Below are positions 8,452 through 14,303 of a stretch of DNA of 14,303 bases, one piece after another. The position numbers were made by a program, and so were the translations under genes. Under the pieces are notes generated by a model, which did no database searches, had not been told where the DNA came from, and was given only the letters and a program-made list of their open reading frames with translations. The number at the start of each line of letters is the position of its first letter. Position 1 is the first letter of the stretch. Origin of the DNA: Bacteroidetes bacterium UBA7692. Lineage in GTDB: Bacteria > Bacteroidota > Bacteroidia > Chitinophagales > LD1. The stretch spans positions 1 through 14,303 of the forward strand of contig DLGO01000060.1 in the NCBI GenBank assembly GCA_002482725.1, written 5' to 3'.

Positions 8452-8486
8452 TTAGCAGTTAAATAGGCCAAACTACCCTATAAAAC

Positions 8487-8520
8487 AAAAAAAAGCCTCA
8501 GCAATACTGCTGAGGCTTTT
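8487..8520. terminator. Bidirectional intrinsic terminator
   Basis: AAAAGCCTCAGCA (8491-8503) and TGCTGAGGCTTTT (8508-8520) form a perfect 13-bp stem with an ATAC loop. The plus strand has four T after the stem. The minus strand has eight T (A run at 8487-8494), so the stronger direction is leftward, consistent with having once served the minus-strand tRNA-Leu gene. On the plus strand it ends the DUF1772-like gene. Confidence 0.88.
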
Positions 8521-8539
8521 CAATTTCTTTAGTGCTATG

Positions 8540-8595
8540 TACCCGGGGCGGGACTGGAACCCGCACAGCCGCAAGGGCCACAGGATTTTAAGTCC
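8540..8595 (-). pseudogene. 3' half of tRNA-Leu(UAA), 5' half missing
   Basis: Read on the minus strand, the sequence holds the anticodon loop CTTAAAA (anticodon TAA), the 3' anticodon strand TCCTG, a long class II variable arm, the T arm GCGGG-TTCCAGT-CCCGC, the 3' acceptor strand CCCGGGT and discriminator A; CCA is not encoded. On the 5' side only GGA of the anticodon stem matches. The two bases before it (AT at 8596-8597 in minus-strand sense) cannot pair with the TG of TCCTG, and no D arm or 5' acceptor strand is found further upstream. The gene is therefore cut at its anticodon stem, exactly on the side facing the integrase gene. This is the expected left scar (attL-like) of integration in the anticodon loop. 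It cannot make a functional tRNA as it stands. Confidence 0.85.
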
Positions 8596-8708
8596 ATTCA
8601 TCGGTAATCGCTAATAGCCCAAAGGAGCCCTTATTAACACTGACTATCAATCACTTACATTTTCACGCTTAACTTTAAGTTTCATTAGAAAGTATAGCAA
8701 GGCACGAA

Positions 8709-8729
8709 ATGTTGTACCTATGTTGTACC
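8709..8729. repeat. Two 10-bp direct repeats upstream of integrase
   Basis: ATGTTGTACC occurs at 8709-8718 and again at 8720-8729, with an 11-bp period, so both copies face the same side of the helix. They lie between the truncated tRNA and the integrase start (24 bases before the ATG). The position suits arm-type integrase or excisionase binding sites, or an operator for the integrase promoter. Confidence 0.55.
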
Positions 8730-8752
8730 CGAAAATCTAAATATTAAAGTCT

Positions 8753-9970
8753 ATGCCAGCAAGTATTAAAATTGTTTTAAGGAAGAGAAAATTATCCGAC
8801 AATACCTATCCCCTTGCACTAAGAATAACAAAGGATAGAAAAACCAGCTTTATTCATTTAGGTAAAAACATCCTAGATGAACATTGGGATACTAAAACTC
8901 AAAGAGTAAAGAAGTCGCATCCTAATTCAGCTAAACTCAACAGTTTAATTTTCGATAAAATCAAAGAATACAATAATCTGATTCTGGATCTCGAAAAACA
9001 GAAGAAAGACACTACTTCACGTGGAATAAAATCTTCTATTAAGAAAGGTGAACAGAACTTCAGTTTCTTTCCCTATGCCGATGAATACTTAAAGGCATTG
9101 AAAGATAATCATAAACTATCCAGATATTCTTCCGAAATCGCTCGCGTAAATATTCTGAAAAAATTCGTTGGTAGCCAGCAGTTTATATTTCAGGATATTA
9201 CACCAGTCTTTCTTGAACGTTTTGCTACTTACCTAAAAGCGGATAGAAATGTATGTGATAGAACAGTAATGAACTACTACGTTGTCATCCGAACCATTTT
9301 TAATAAAGCCATTTGTGAGGGTATTGTAGAAAGAAAATACTATCCTTTTTCTGACAACAAAATTAAGATTAAGTACCCGCAGTCAATTAAGATAGGATTA
9401 ACTGGTGATGAAATCAAAGCAATTGAGAATCTTGACTTAGAGTACCTCTCTCCTATCTGGCATACAAGAAACGTTTGGTCAACTTCCTTTTACTTTGCTG
9501 GTATAAGGATTTCTGATGTCCTAAAATTAAAATGGCAGGATTTTATAGACGACAGGCTAACATATCGAATGAATAAAAATCAAAAAATCTCCTCTATAAA
9601 AGTACCGGATAAAATGAAACCAATCCTAAAAAGCTATCGCTCAGATAAAAAAGGCAACGAAGACTTTATATTTCCTGAGTTAAAAGTTGCCGATCTAAAT
9701 AATCCATCTGATATTTTTGCGAAGAGCAATTCAGCCATTCATAAATTCAATTCATATCTAAAAGAGATAGCCTCACTTGCCGGAATTGATAAAAAAATAA
9801 CCACCCACATTGCAAGACATTCTTTTGGCAATATTTCAGGAGATAAAATATCTCCTCAGATGCTCCAAAAATTGTATCGTCATTCAGATCTAAAAACCAC
9901 AATTGGTTATCAGGCAAACTTTATTCACAAAGAAGCCGATGAAGCATTAGAGATAGTCATGAATTACTAA
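8753..9970 (+). CDS. Tyrosine recombinase / phage-type integrase
   Basis: A 405-residue site-specific recombinase, full length for the Bacteroidota integrase type. Order: an N-terminal arm-DNA-binding domain (about 1-90, KIVLRKRKLSDNTYPLALRI), a SAM-like core-binding domain (~103-200, FFPYADEYLKALK to RTIFNKAICEG) and the catalytic domain (~210-405). The catalytic residues are all seen: Arg252 (AGIRISDVLKLKW), a beta-hairpin Lys around 275-278, His352 and Arg355 (THIARHSF), His377 (LYRHSDL) and the nucleophile Tyr386 (TIGYQA). The gene is clearly more A/T-rich than the genes to its left, a sign of transfer. It starts 157 bases from a tRNA-Leu half-gene and transcribes away from it. The likely reaction is strand exchange between the element's att site and the tRNA anticodon region. 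No excisionase or mobilisation gene is seen beside it. Confidence 0.95.
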   Translation: MPASIKIVLRKRKLSDNTYPLALRITKDRKTSFIHLGKNILDEHWDTKTQRVKKSHPNSAKLNSLIFDKIKEYNNLILDLEKQKKDTTSRGIKSSIKKGEQNFSFFPYADEYLKALKDNHKLSRYSSEIARVNILKKFVGSQQFIFQDITPVFLERFATYLKADRNVCDRTVMNYYVVIRTIFNKAICEGIVERKYYPFSDNKIKIKYPQSIKIGLTGDEIKAIENLDLEYLSPIWHTRNVWSTSFYFAGIRISDVLKLKWQDFIDDRLTYRMNKNQKISSIKVPDKMKPILKSYRSDKKGNEDFIFPELKVADLNNPSDIFAKSNSAIHKFNSYLKEIASLAGIDKKITTHIARHSFGNISGDKISPQMLQKLYRHSDLKTTIGYQANFIHKEADEALEIVMNY

Positions 9971-10044
9971 TAAAAATTAATAAATCAGATAGTTATACAT
10001 ACTGTCCAAATCTATATACTACCGTATATATATACCCGTATTTT

Positions 10045-10083
10045 ACGCACTCGCTCACTGTTTATTCCCGAGCGCGTGTTTTT
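10045..10083 (+). terminator. Probable integrase terminator
   Basis: ACGCACTCGCTC (10045-10056) can pair with GAGCGCGTGTTT (10070-10081): five pairs, one mismatch, then three Watson-Crick pairs and one G-U, around a 13-nt loop. A T run covers 10079-10083. It is G/C-rich in an otherwise A/T-rich gap and sits 75 bases after the integrase stop. The stem is imperfect, so confidence is moderate. Confidence 0.5.
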
Positions 10084-10115
10084 ATTTAAATGACTTGAAC
10101 CATTAAATTCGATTA

Positions 10116-10137
10116 CACTGGAATATAAATTCCAGTG
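10116..10137. repeat. Perfect 9-bp inverted repeat
   Basis: CACTGGAAT (10116-10124) and ATTCCAGTG (10129-10137) flank ATAA, a 22-base dyad without a following T run. Outer TTA/TAA bases could extend it past a one-base bulge. It is 137 bases before the operon start and after the integrase terminator, a place where an operator or a recombination site could lie. The DNA alone does not say which. Confidence 0.5.
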
Positions 10138-10273
10138 ATAATCCCTTGAAAATAGAGGTCTAAATAATTACTTCAATTGGTAAATTTATTCCTGATGGCA
10201 TTACCATACTACATTTAAGAAATTATTATTCCTTTGTACGTACTGTTTAGTATCATATTAACTCACTTCATAA

Positions 10274-10954
10274 ATGCAACCAAACCTGAAAACCAATTTT
10301 TTAGTCCTTATTTTGTTTTTACTCAACGCAAGTGTCGCGTCAGCCCAATACAAACAATACCTGAAAGACGAAAGCAATCCTACAATTTATATCAATGGAA
10401 GCAATGGAGTGGAAAGGATACAGGTTGTTGATGAAAAGCCAAAAAAAATACTGCTCGACCGTACATATTACTGGTATAAGAGTAATAGTGTACTAAGCAC
10501 ATTGGGTGGTATTGATGGAAAAATGCTGCACGGCAACTATACCCGGTTTTTCCTTAATAATAACTTAAAGGAAAAAGGTTACTATAAACAAGGCCTTAAA
10601 GAGGGCGAATGGAAAGAATGGTTTAATACCGGAAAGCTAAATAAAATAGCCCACTGGAAAAAAGGATTATTATGGGGGACGTCTATCTATTATGACGAAG
10701 CTGGCAATGTTTTAAAAAAGGAGACTTATACTAAAGGAAATCTGAAAATTAAAAAGGTAGCTAAAAACAAAACAAAATCGGCCAAAACTCCCATTAGCAA
10801 GGAATCAAAAAATAAGATTACGAAAAAAAAGAAAGATATTCCCAAAGTAGTATCTAAAAAACCCTTAGTGAAAAACCCTGATGATTCTACAAAGAAAAAG
10901 ACCTTAACGGATAAAGTGATGCCGCCCGTAAAAAAACCAAATCCAAATCCCTGA
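10274..10954 (+). CDS. Secreted YwqK-like MORN-repeat protein with Lys-rich tail
   Basis: A 226-residue exported protein. Residues 1-24 form a signal peptide (hydrophobic 8-19, cleavage ASA|QYK); there is no lipobox Cys. Residues ~80-156 hold about three YwqK/MORN-type repeats: HGNYTRFFLNNNLKEKGYY, GEWKEWFNTGKLNKIAHW and WGTSIYYDEAGNVLKKETY, each with the G-x-W/Y core and an alternating beta pattern. Residues ~158-222 are a low-complexity tail rich in Lys, Ser, Thr and Pro, without an evident fold, which could bind an anionic polymer, nucleic acid or a partner protein. The YwqK family is sometimes labelled antitoxin-like, but a periplasmic protein with a signal peptide does not fit that, so I do not use it. 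The gene is nine bases ahead of the next ORF and is almost surely its operon leader. Role in the pilin-like system is inferred from context. Confidence 0.8.
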   Translation: MQPNLKTNFLVLILFLLNASVASAQYKQYLKDESNPTIYINGSNGVERIQVVDEKPKKILLDRTYYWYKSNSVLSTLGGIDGKMLHGNYTRFFLNNNLKEKGYYKQGLKEGEWKEWFNTGKLNKIAHWKKGLLWGTSIYYDEAGNVLKKETYTKGNLKIKKVAKNKTKSAKTPISKESKNKITKKKKDIPKVVSKKPLVKNPDDSTKKKTLTDKVMPPVKKPNPNP

Positions 10955-10963
10955 TTTACCTAA

Positions 10964-12223
10964 ATGATACCCAACAGACTAAAAGCCTCTTCTTTAGTAT
11001 ATGCGCTTTTTATAGTTCTGCTTATTACGCTGGTGGTTTCATCAGTTATAGCCCTAGTGTTCTATCAGCAATTTGAGTTTGAATATAATCTTACTACCAA
11101 AAGATTAATCACCAATGCAAACTCAGGTATCTATGCGTTACTTACCGAAAGCGCTGATTTAACTGCTAATGAAGGCATAGAAAAAGATCTTTACGGAAAA
11201 GGTAAAGACCTGGTAAAACTATCGCTGAAAACATGGGGCATAATGGATGTTGGCATCTCTACCGCCCACAGCAGCAGGCAATCCATAAGCAGGATGGTAC
11301 TTATAGGCGCAGTCTCTACCGATTCATCTGCCAACATTGCATTGTATCTGCCGGATAATAAGGAACCCTTAAAAATAGCGGGCAATACAACGCTTAAAGG
11401 CAACTGCTATTTACCCAAAGCCGGTGTAAAATCGGCCTTCATCGAAGGCAGTGATTATAAAGGAGGCAAGCTCGTATACGGGTACGTATTTCCCAGCGCT
11501 GTGGTACTTCCGGAACTTAATGCCAGCGTAAAGAATAAGATAGAGTATATACTCAGCAATGCTAAAGCCTACGCTCCCGATTCGGGAAACATAGAAATAC
11601 CGGATACCATTACAAGATCTTTTTATGACGAAACATTAATTATAAAATCATCAAATACCTTAGAAATTAAGCATAATAGCTTTAGCGGAAATATCATCCT
11701 TTACTCCTCCAAAAATATACTTGTTTCAAAAGAAGCGCACTTGCAGGATGTAATTCTTATAAGCCCTTTTATAGAATTTGAAAGCGGCTTTCATGGCTCA
11801 CTGCAGGCATTTGCCACAGACTCCTTAATACTTGGCACAGACTCCTATCTGCAATATCCATCAGCCATTACCCTATCAGCAACAGGCGATAGTTACAAAT
11901 GTATTAAGCTGGAAAAAGGGGCAACCGTAGCAGGCACAATCATTGTTACACAACCCACAGTAGCCCAGCCAAAAAGCATAGTGCTTATGGAAGAAAAATC
12001 TTTGCTGACAGGGCTGTTGTATTGCCAGGGAGTGGCCTCGCTGCGAGGCACCATCCGCGGCTCGGCCTACACTAAAGATTTACAAACCCTAACCATGTCC
12101 GGAGTGTATAAAAATTATCTGCTCAATTCCGTTATAGATGTATCTGCCTTGCCTCCCAATTTTTCTTGTTCACCCATTTTTGCCAAAAACCAAAAACCCG
12201 GAATCTGCAAATGGGTAAACTAA
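10964..12223 (+). CDS. Large pilin-like protein with beta-rich body (GspK/PilX-position)
   Basis: A 419-residue membrane-anchored protein. A short basic leader (MIPNRLKA) is followed by one hydrophobic helix at ~10-34 and then a helical neck (FEFEYNLTTKRLITNANSGI), the plan of PilX/GspK-type minor pseudopilins. A possible prepilin peptidase site is KA8|S9, echoing KA|S of the next gene, but position +5 is Tyr13 rather than Glu; lack of Glu+5 is known for GspK tip pseudopilins. Unlike classical GspK, no helical K-domain is recognisable. Residues ~110-390 are beta-rich with repeated short strands and Gly turns (for example 240-390, GNIILYSSKNILVSKEAHL), resembling a bactofilin or solenoid-type body. 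Two Cys near the C-terminus (FSCSPIFAKNQKPGICKW) may form a disulphide. The stop overlaps the next start by 13 bases, implying translational coupling. Assignment is by architecture and context. Confidence 0.75.
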   Translation: MIPNRLKASSLVYALFIVLLITLVVSSVIALVFYQQFEFEYNLTTKRLITNANSGIYALLTESADLTANEGIEKDLYGKGKDLVKLSLKTWGIMDVGISTAHSSRQSISRMVLIGAVSTDSSANIALYLPDNKEPLKIAGNTTLKGNCYLPKAGVKSAFIEGSDYKGGKLVYGYVFPSAVVLPELNASVKNKIEYILSNAKAYAPDSGNIEIPDTITRSFYDETLIIKSSNTLEIKHNSFSGNIILYSSKNILVSKEAHLQDVILISPFIEFESGFHGSLQAFATDSLILGTDSYLQYPSAITLSATGDSYKCIKLEKGATVAGTIIVTQPTVAQPKSIVLMEEKSLLTGLLYCQGVASLRGTIRGSAYTKDLQTLTMSGVYKNYLLNSVIDVSALPPNFSCSPIFAKNQKPGICKWVN

Positions 12224-12552
12224 AAGCTTCTACCCTTATTGAGTCAATTGTATCCCTTACATTGGTTATAACAATTACAGGTATTGCCATATTGGTCATT
12301 CCTTCCGTTGTGCTGTCTGCCAACCTGAAGGATAAAATGGCGGCAACAATAATTTTAGAAGAACTGGCCCACAAAAATATTGCTGAACAAAACCTCTTTG
12401 ACAACACCTTTAAATCGGGTAAATACACAGTAACCCAAACTATTTCTGTATACAACGGCAATGCAGATATTCTTCGTATGCACCTGCAATGCAACCTGCC
12501 GGGCACTCAAGCCAATGTAACTTACGACCAACTAATACCCAGGCTACCATGA
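12211..12552 (+). CDS. Small prepilin-like minor pseudopilin (GspI-like position)
   Basis: A 113-residue type II/IV prepilin-like protein. The ATG at 12211 is chosen because it gives a short basic leader MGKLKA directly before the class III signal STLIESIVSLTLVITITG. The predicted cleavage is KA6|S7, with Glu11 at +5 and a hydrophobic stretch to about residue 37. Ala instead of Gly at -1 is less common but tolerated by prepilin peptidases. An ATG 45 bases upstream would add an unlikely leader that overlaps the previous gene further. The rest is a small alpha/beta body with TFKSGKYTVTQTISVY, similar in size to GspI or GspH. It overlaps the upstream gene by 13 bases and the next by ATGA (four bases), so it is translated with them. 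Confidence 0.85.
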   Translation: MGKLKASTLIESIVSLTLVITITGIAILVIPSVVLSANLKDKMAATIILEELAHKNIAEQNLFDNTFKSGKYTVTQTISVYNGNADILRMHLQCNLPGTQANVTYDQLIPRLP

Positions 12553-13016
12553 AACTTAAAGGATTTACTTTAGTTGAAATGCTGGTAGCTATGACTATAT
12601 CCCTTATAGTGCTCAGCGCCTCTTTTATAGGCTACAGGACTGTAACCGCGCTCTACAACCGCTACAGCACACAGCTACACGAAATAAATGAGCTGCAAAA
12701 GCTGAATACCCTGCTTACGCTCGATGCGCAGATATCCGAAATCATTACCGGCAGCACCACATCCATGTTATGCTTTACCAACTACAAGTATCATGCTACC
12801 TATATAAGTACCGGTGCTTATACTATAAGAACACAAACCGGTGTATCCGACACCTTCCATTGTGCCAAAAACCTAAGCTGCACAATTTCTGAGGTTAACA
12901 ATGCCACGCAGCTGCAATTTTCTTTCACTAATAATCGTGTTGCTACCCAATGGGTTGTTTATAAAGAATACTCTCCCGATATTGCTATTAATAAAACACT
13001 AAGTGAATCCCGTTAA
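12549..13016 (+). CDS. Prepilin-like minor pseudopilin (GspJ-like position)
   Basis: A 155-residue protein with a textbook prepilin motif: leader MKLKG5, then FTLVEMLVAMTISLIVL with Glu10 at +5, followed by a long helix to ~45. The FTLVEMLVAMTI pattern is especially like GspJ. The body holds two Cys (about 125 and 130, HCAKNLSC) that could bond. The start at 12549 overlaps the preceding stop in ATGA; an earlier ATG at 12489 would add 20 residues ahead of the leader and is rejected. Together with its two upstream neighbours it mirrors the I-J-K trio that starts pseudopilus assembly at the inner membrane in type II secretion. The C-terminal end overlaps the GspF start by 14 bases. Confidence 0.9.
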   Translation: MKLKGFTLVEMLVAMTISLIVLSASFIGYRTVTALYNRYSTQLHEINELQKLNTLLTLDAQISEIITGSTTSMLCFTNYKYHATYISTGAYTIRTQTGVSDTFHCAKNLSCTISEVNNATQLQFSFTNNRVATQWVVYKEYSPDIAINKTLSESR

Positions 13017-14163
13017 ACTACCACAGCCCAATAAAAGCGCCACAAAGCCGGCTACTGCAAAACCCACGGCAAATGCAGCGGACCGGCTTACAGATCTATT
13101 GAATAAGGACATATCCATTTTCTCTAAAGGGAAGCCCGGCGATAAGTTCAAAGAAGCGCTGTATAGCGAACTGGGTATGCTGTTGAAAGAAGGGATAGAC
13201 ATAAAGACTTCGATAGAGATACTATTGGACGACCATGAACCAGGCGAAGGCAAACAAGCTATACAGGCCATACACCAAAAAATAATAAAAGGCACCAAAC
13301 TGGCAGAGGCACTTAAGGAAAATGAAATATTCACCCCTTACGAGTTTCAAACAATCCGGATAGGAGAAGAAAGTGGCAGGCTGATACAGGTGCTGGCAGA
13401 GCTTGCCATATTTTACCAGCGTAAAATAAAACAGCAAAAGCAGCTGATGGGTGCGCTTACCTATCCCCTGCTGGTAACCGGCGTGGCCGCAGGCGCTGTA
13501 TTTTTTATGATGAATTTTATTGTTCCCATGTTTGCCGAAATTTTCAAGCGCTTCAATGGGGAGCTTCCATTCCTTACACAGCTTATCATCAATGTTTCTC
13601 AGTTCCTGAGCAGCTATGCCTGGATCATGGGTTTGTTTATAGCTGTAGTAGTTGGGCTAATATACTCACAAAGAAAAACAGCCGATTTCGAAAAATATTC
13701 CGCATTGATGCTGCTAAAAATACCCGTGGTAGGAGTGCTTATACATAAAATATACCTCGCCAGGTTTTGCCAGTCTATGGCACTATTGCTTGAGTCTAAG
13801 ATTACCATAGTAGAAGCGCTGAATCTTGTAGAAAATATGATATCCTTTTACCCGATCCAACAATCCATTTCTACCATTACAAAAAAAATCATCTTGGGTG
13901 AATCATTGCATCAGTCGCTGGCCATGTACCCGATATACCCGGCCAGAATGATAAAAATGATAAAAATTGCCGAAGAGGTAAACAAAACCGATGTTATGTT
14001 CCACAAGCTCTCTACACAACTGAGCAATGAAGTGGAGCACCAACTGGAACTGGTAAACAAACTGCTGGAGCCAATTTTAATTGTGGTGCTGGGCGCCGTA
14101 ATAGGTGTGATACTTATAGCCATGTATATGCCCCTTTTTCAACTTGGCTCACAAATACAATAG
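13003..14163 (+). CDS. gspF: GspF/PilC-family inner-membrane platform protein
   Basis: A 386-residue polytopic protein of the type II secretion / type IV pilus platform, which couples the cytoplasmic ATPase to pseudopilin polymerisation. It has two T2SSF domains: ~50-172, with IGEESGRL (120-127) and TYPLL, and ~253-375, with the partly degenerate IAEEVNKTD (322-330) and the strongly conserved LEPILIVVLGAVIGVILIAM. Transmembrane helices are at ~155-178, ~203-221 and ~357-376, the family pattern. The start is GTG at 13003, 14 bases inside the preceding gene; no ATG occurs early enough to keep the first domain intact. Residues 5-27 are a Pro/Ala/Lys-rich, probably disordered lead. It follows the three pilin-like genes without a gap. 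The ATPase GspE partner and the secretin are not in the window. Confidence 0.93.
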   Translation: MNPVKLPQPNKSATKPATAKPTANAADRLTDLLNKDISIFSKGKPGDKFKEALYSELGMLLKEGIDIKTSIEILLDDHEPGEGKQAIQAIHQKIIKGTKLAEALKENEIFTPYEFQTIRIGEESGRLIQVLAELAIFYQRKIKQQKQLMGALTYPLLVTGVAAGAVFFMMNFIVPMFAEIFKRFNGELPFLTQLIINVSQFLSSYAWIMGLFIAVVVGLIYSQRKTADFEKYSALMLLKIPVVGVLIHKIYLARFCQSMALLLESKITIVEALNLVENMISFYPIQQSISTITKKIILGESLHQSLAMYPIYPARMIKMIKIAEEVNKTDVMFHKLSTQLSNEVEHQLELVNKLLEPILIVVLGAVIGVILIAMYMPLFQLGSQIQ

Positions 14164-14243
14164 ACCAGAATCTAACGAAATGCTCTTTTAAATTGCATAC
14201 TTTTTCTTGAAAAACACCTAATCTAGTCCTACCAATAAAATAC

Positions 14244-14303
14244 ATGAAACCCTTACTCCACCATATTTCCGGCATTTCTGATTATTATCCCTTCGGGATG
14301 ATA
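14244..14303 (+). CDS. Start of an RHS-core-like protein, cut by the window end
   Basis: From an ATG at 14244 the frame is open to the edge and reads 20 residues ending SDYYPFGMI. The DYYPFGM motif is characteristic of the RHS repeat-associated core domain, which in Bacteroidota continues to MPGR and a YGFNGKE-like segment. In this frame a stop lies at 14208-14210, so the protein cannot extend left into a long RHS repeat region; it would be an orphan core or a short RHS cassette. Only ~20 residues are visible, so this rests on one motif. The 80 bases between the gspF stop and this ATG show no terminator. Confidence 0.45.
   Translation, partial: MKPLLHHISGISDYYPFGMI

Larger units (their letters stand above)
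9971..10273. other. 303-base intergenic region without a gene
   Basis: This A/T-rich gap separates the integrase from the pilin-like operon. It holds an alternating TA stretch (about 10012-10033), a probable terminator (10045-10083), a perfect inverted repeat (10116-10137) and the presumed operon promoter. A candidate -7 box TTCCTTTG (10229-10236) differs from TAnnTTTG at one base and has no good -33 partner. No tRNA half or att-like copy of the tRNA-Leu fragment is found in it. Confidence 0.6.
8596..14303. mobile_element. Putative tRNA-Leu-integrated element, left end, continuing beyond the window
   Basis: The inferred left boundary is the base where tRNA-Leu similarity stops. Just inside lie direct repeats and a complete tyrosine recombinase gene. 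To the right the DNA looks more A/T-rich than the genes at 5174-8451, most strongly in the integrase. No second tRNA-Leu half or intact tRNA-Leu is seen up to 14303, so either the element extends past the window with the pilin-like operon as cargo, or its right part has decayed. The right boundary is unknown; the end given is only the window end. Confidence 0.4.

Noticed and set aside
8609..8638. AGCCC direct repeat and TAATA/TATTA dyad just inside the tRNA scar
   Set aside because: The matches are only five bases long and could easily arise by chance in A/T-rich DNA.
8540..8640. Intact tRNA-Leu gene
   Set aside because: No D arm, 5' acceptor strand or complete 5' anticodon strand follows on the minus strand; two of five anticodon-stem pairs are already lost.
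10234..10431. Plus-strand 65-codon frame overlapping the MORN gene start
   Set aside because: It is out of frame with the MORN gene, which has a signal peptide and repeats, and it ends inside it without any recognisable feature.
10274..10954. YwqK antitoxin of a toxin-antitoxin pair
   Set aside because: It has a signal peptide and no adjacent toxin-like gene. The following gene is a pilin-like protein.
12132..12506. Minus-strand 124-codon frame
   Set aside because: It is antisense to the overlapping pilin-like genes, whose prepilin motifs and coupled starts are clear.
1..14303. CRISPR array, rRNA or insertion sequence
   Set aside because: No regularly spaced identical repeats, rRNA-like stretches, transposase frames or terminal inverted repeats bounding a gene were seen.

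Overview
The window looks like a chromosomal segment of a Bacteroidota bacterium, probably of the Chitinophagales or a nearby group. The evidence is two large secreted proteins with C-terminal type IX secretion (T9SS) sorting domains, no recognisable Shine-Dalgarno sequences but A/T-rich leaders, a Bacteroidota-type -7 box (TAACTTTG) upstream of the amidase, and an RHS-type YYPFGM motif at the right edge.

Left half (1-8451): a divergent pair of T9SS cargo genes. One (minus strand) has a probably helical body of unknown function. The other (plus strand) has a G8-like start and about six tandem ~80-90-residue beta-rich repeats, and ends at a strong terminator. Next come an amidase-signature hydrolase with an intact Lys-Ser-Ser triad, a small coiled-coil protein, a PaiA-like GNAT acetyltransferase, and a DUF1772-like four-helix membrane protein. 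These read as ordinary chromosomal genes.

Junction (8452-8752): a bidirectional terminator is followed by the 3' half only (anticodon loop to discriminator base) of a minus-strand tRNA-Leu(UAA). Then come a pair of 10-bp direct repeats and a complete tyrosine recombinase gene. This is how the chromosome-side scar of an element integrated into the anticodon loop of a tRNA gene would look. No intact tRNA-Leu is present to the right, so the element, if intact, runs past the window end.

Right half (9971-14303): after a 303-base gap with a probable terminator and a perfect inverted repeat, a tightly packed five-gene operon encodes a secreted YwqK/MORN-repeat protein with a Lys-rich tail, a large pilin-like protein without Glu+5, two smaller prepilins with Glu+5, and a GspF/PilC inner-membrane platform protein. 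The last four overlap or nearly abut. Together they resemble the tip complex (K-I-J-like) plus platform of a type II secretion or type IV pilus machine, but no major pseudopilin, ATPase, secretin or prepilin peptidase is encoded here. After GspF, an open frame reaching the window edge carries an RHS-core-like motif.

The strongest candidate for something new is the combination: a pilin-like assembly module with an unusual beta-rich tip-type protein and a MORN partner, lying directly inside the scar of a tRNA-Leu integration event.
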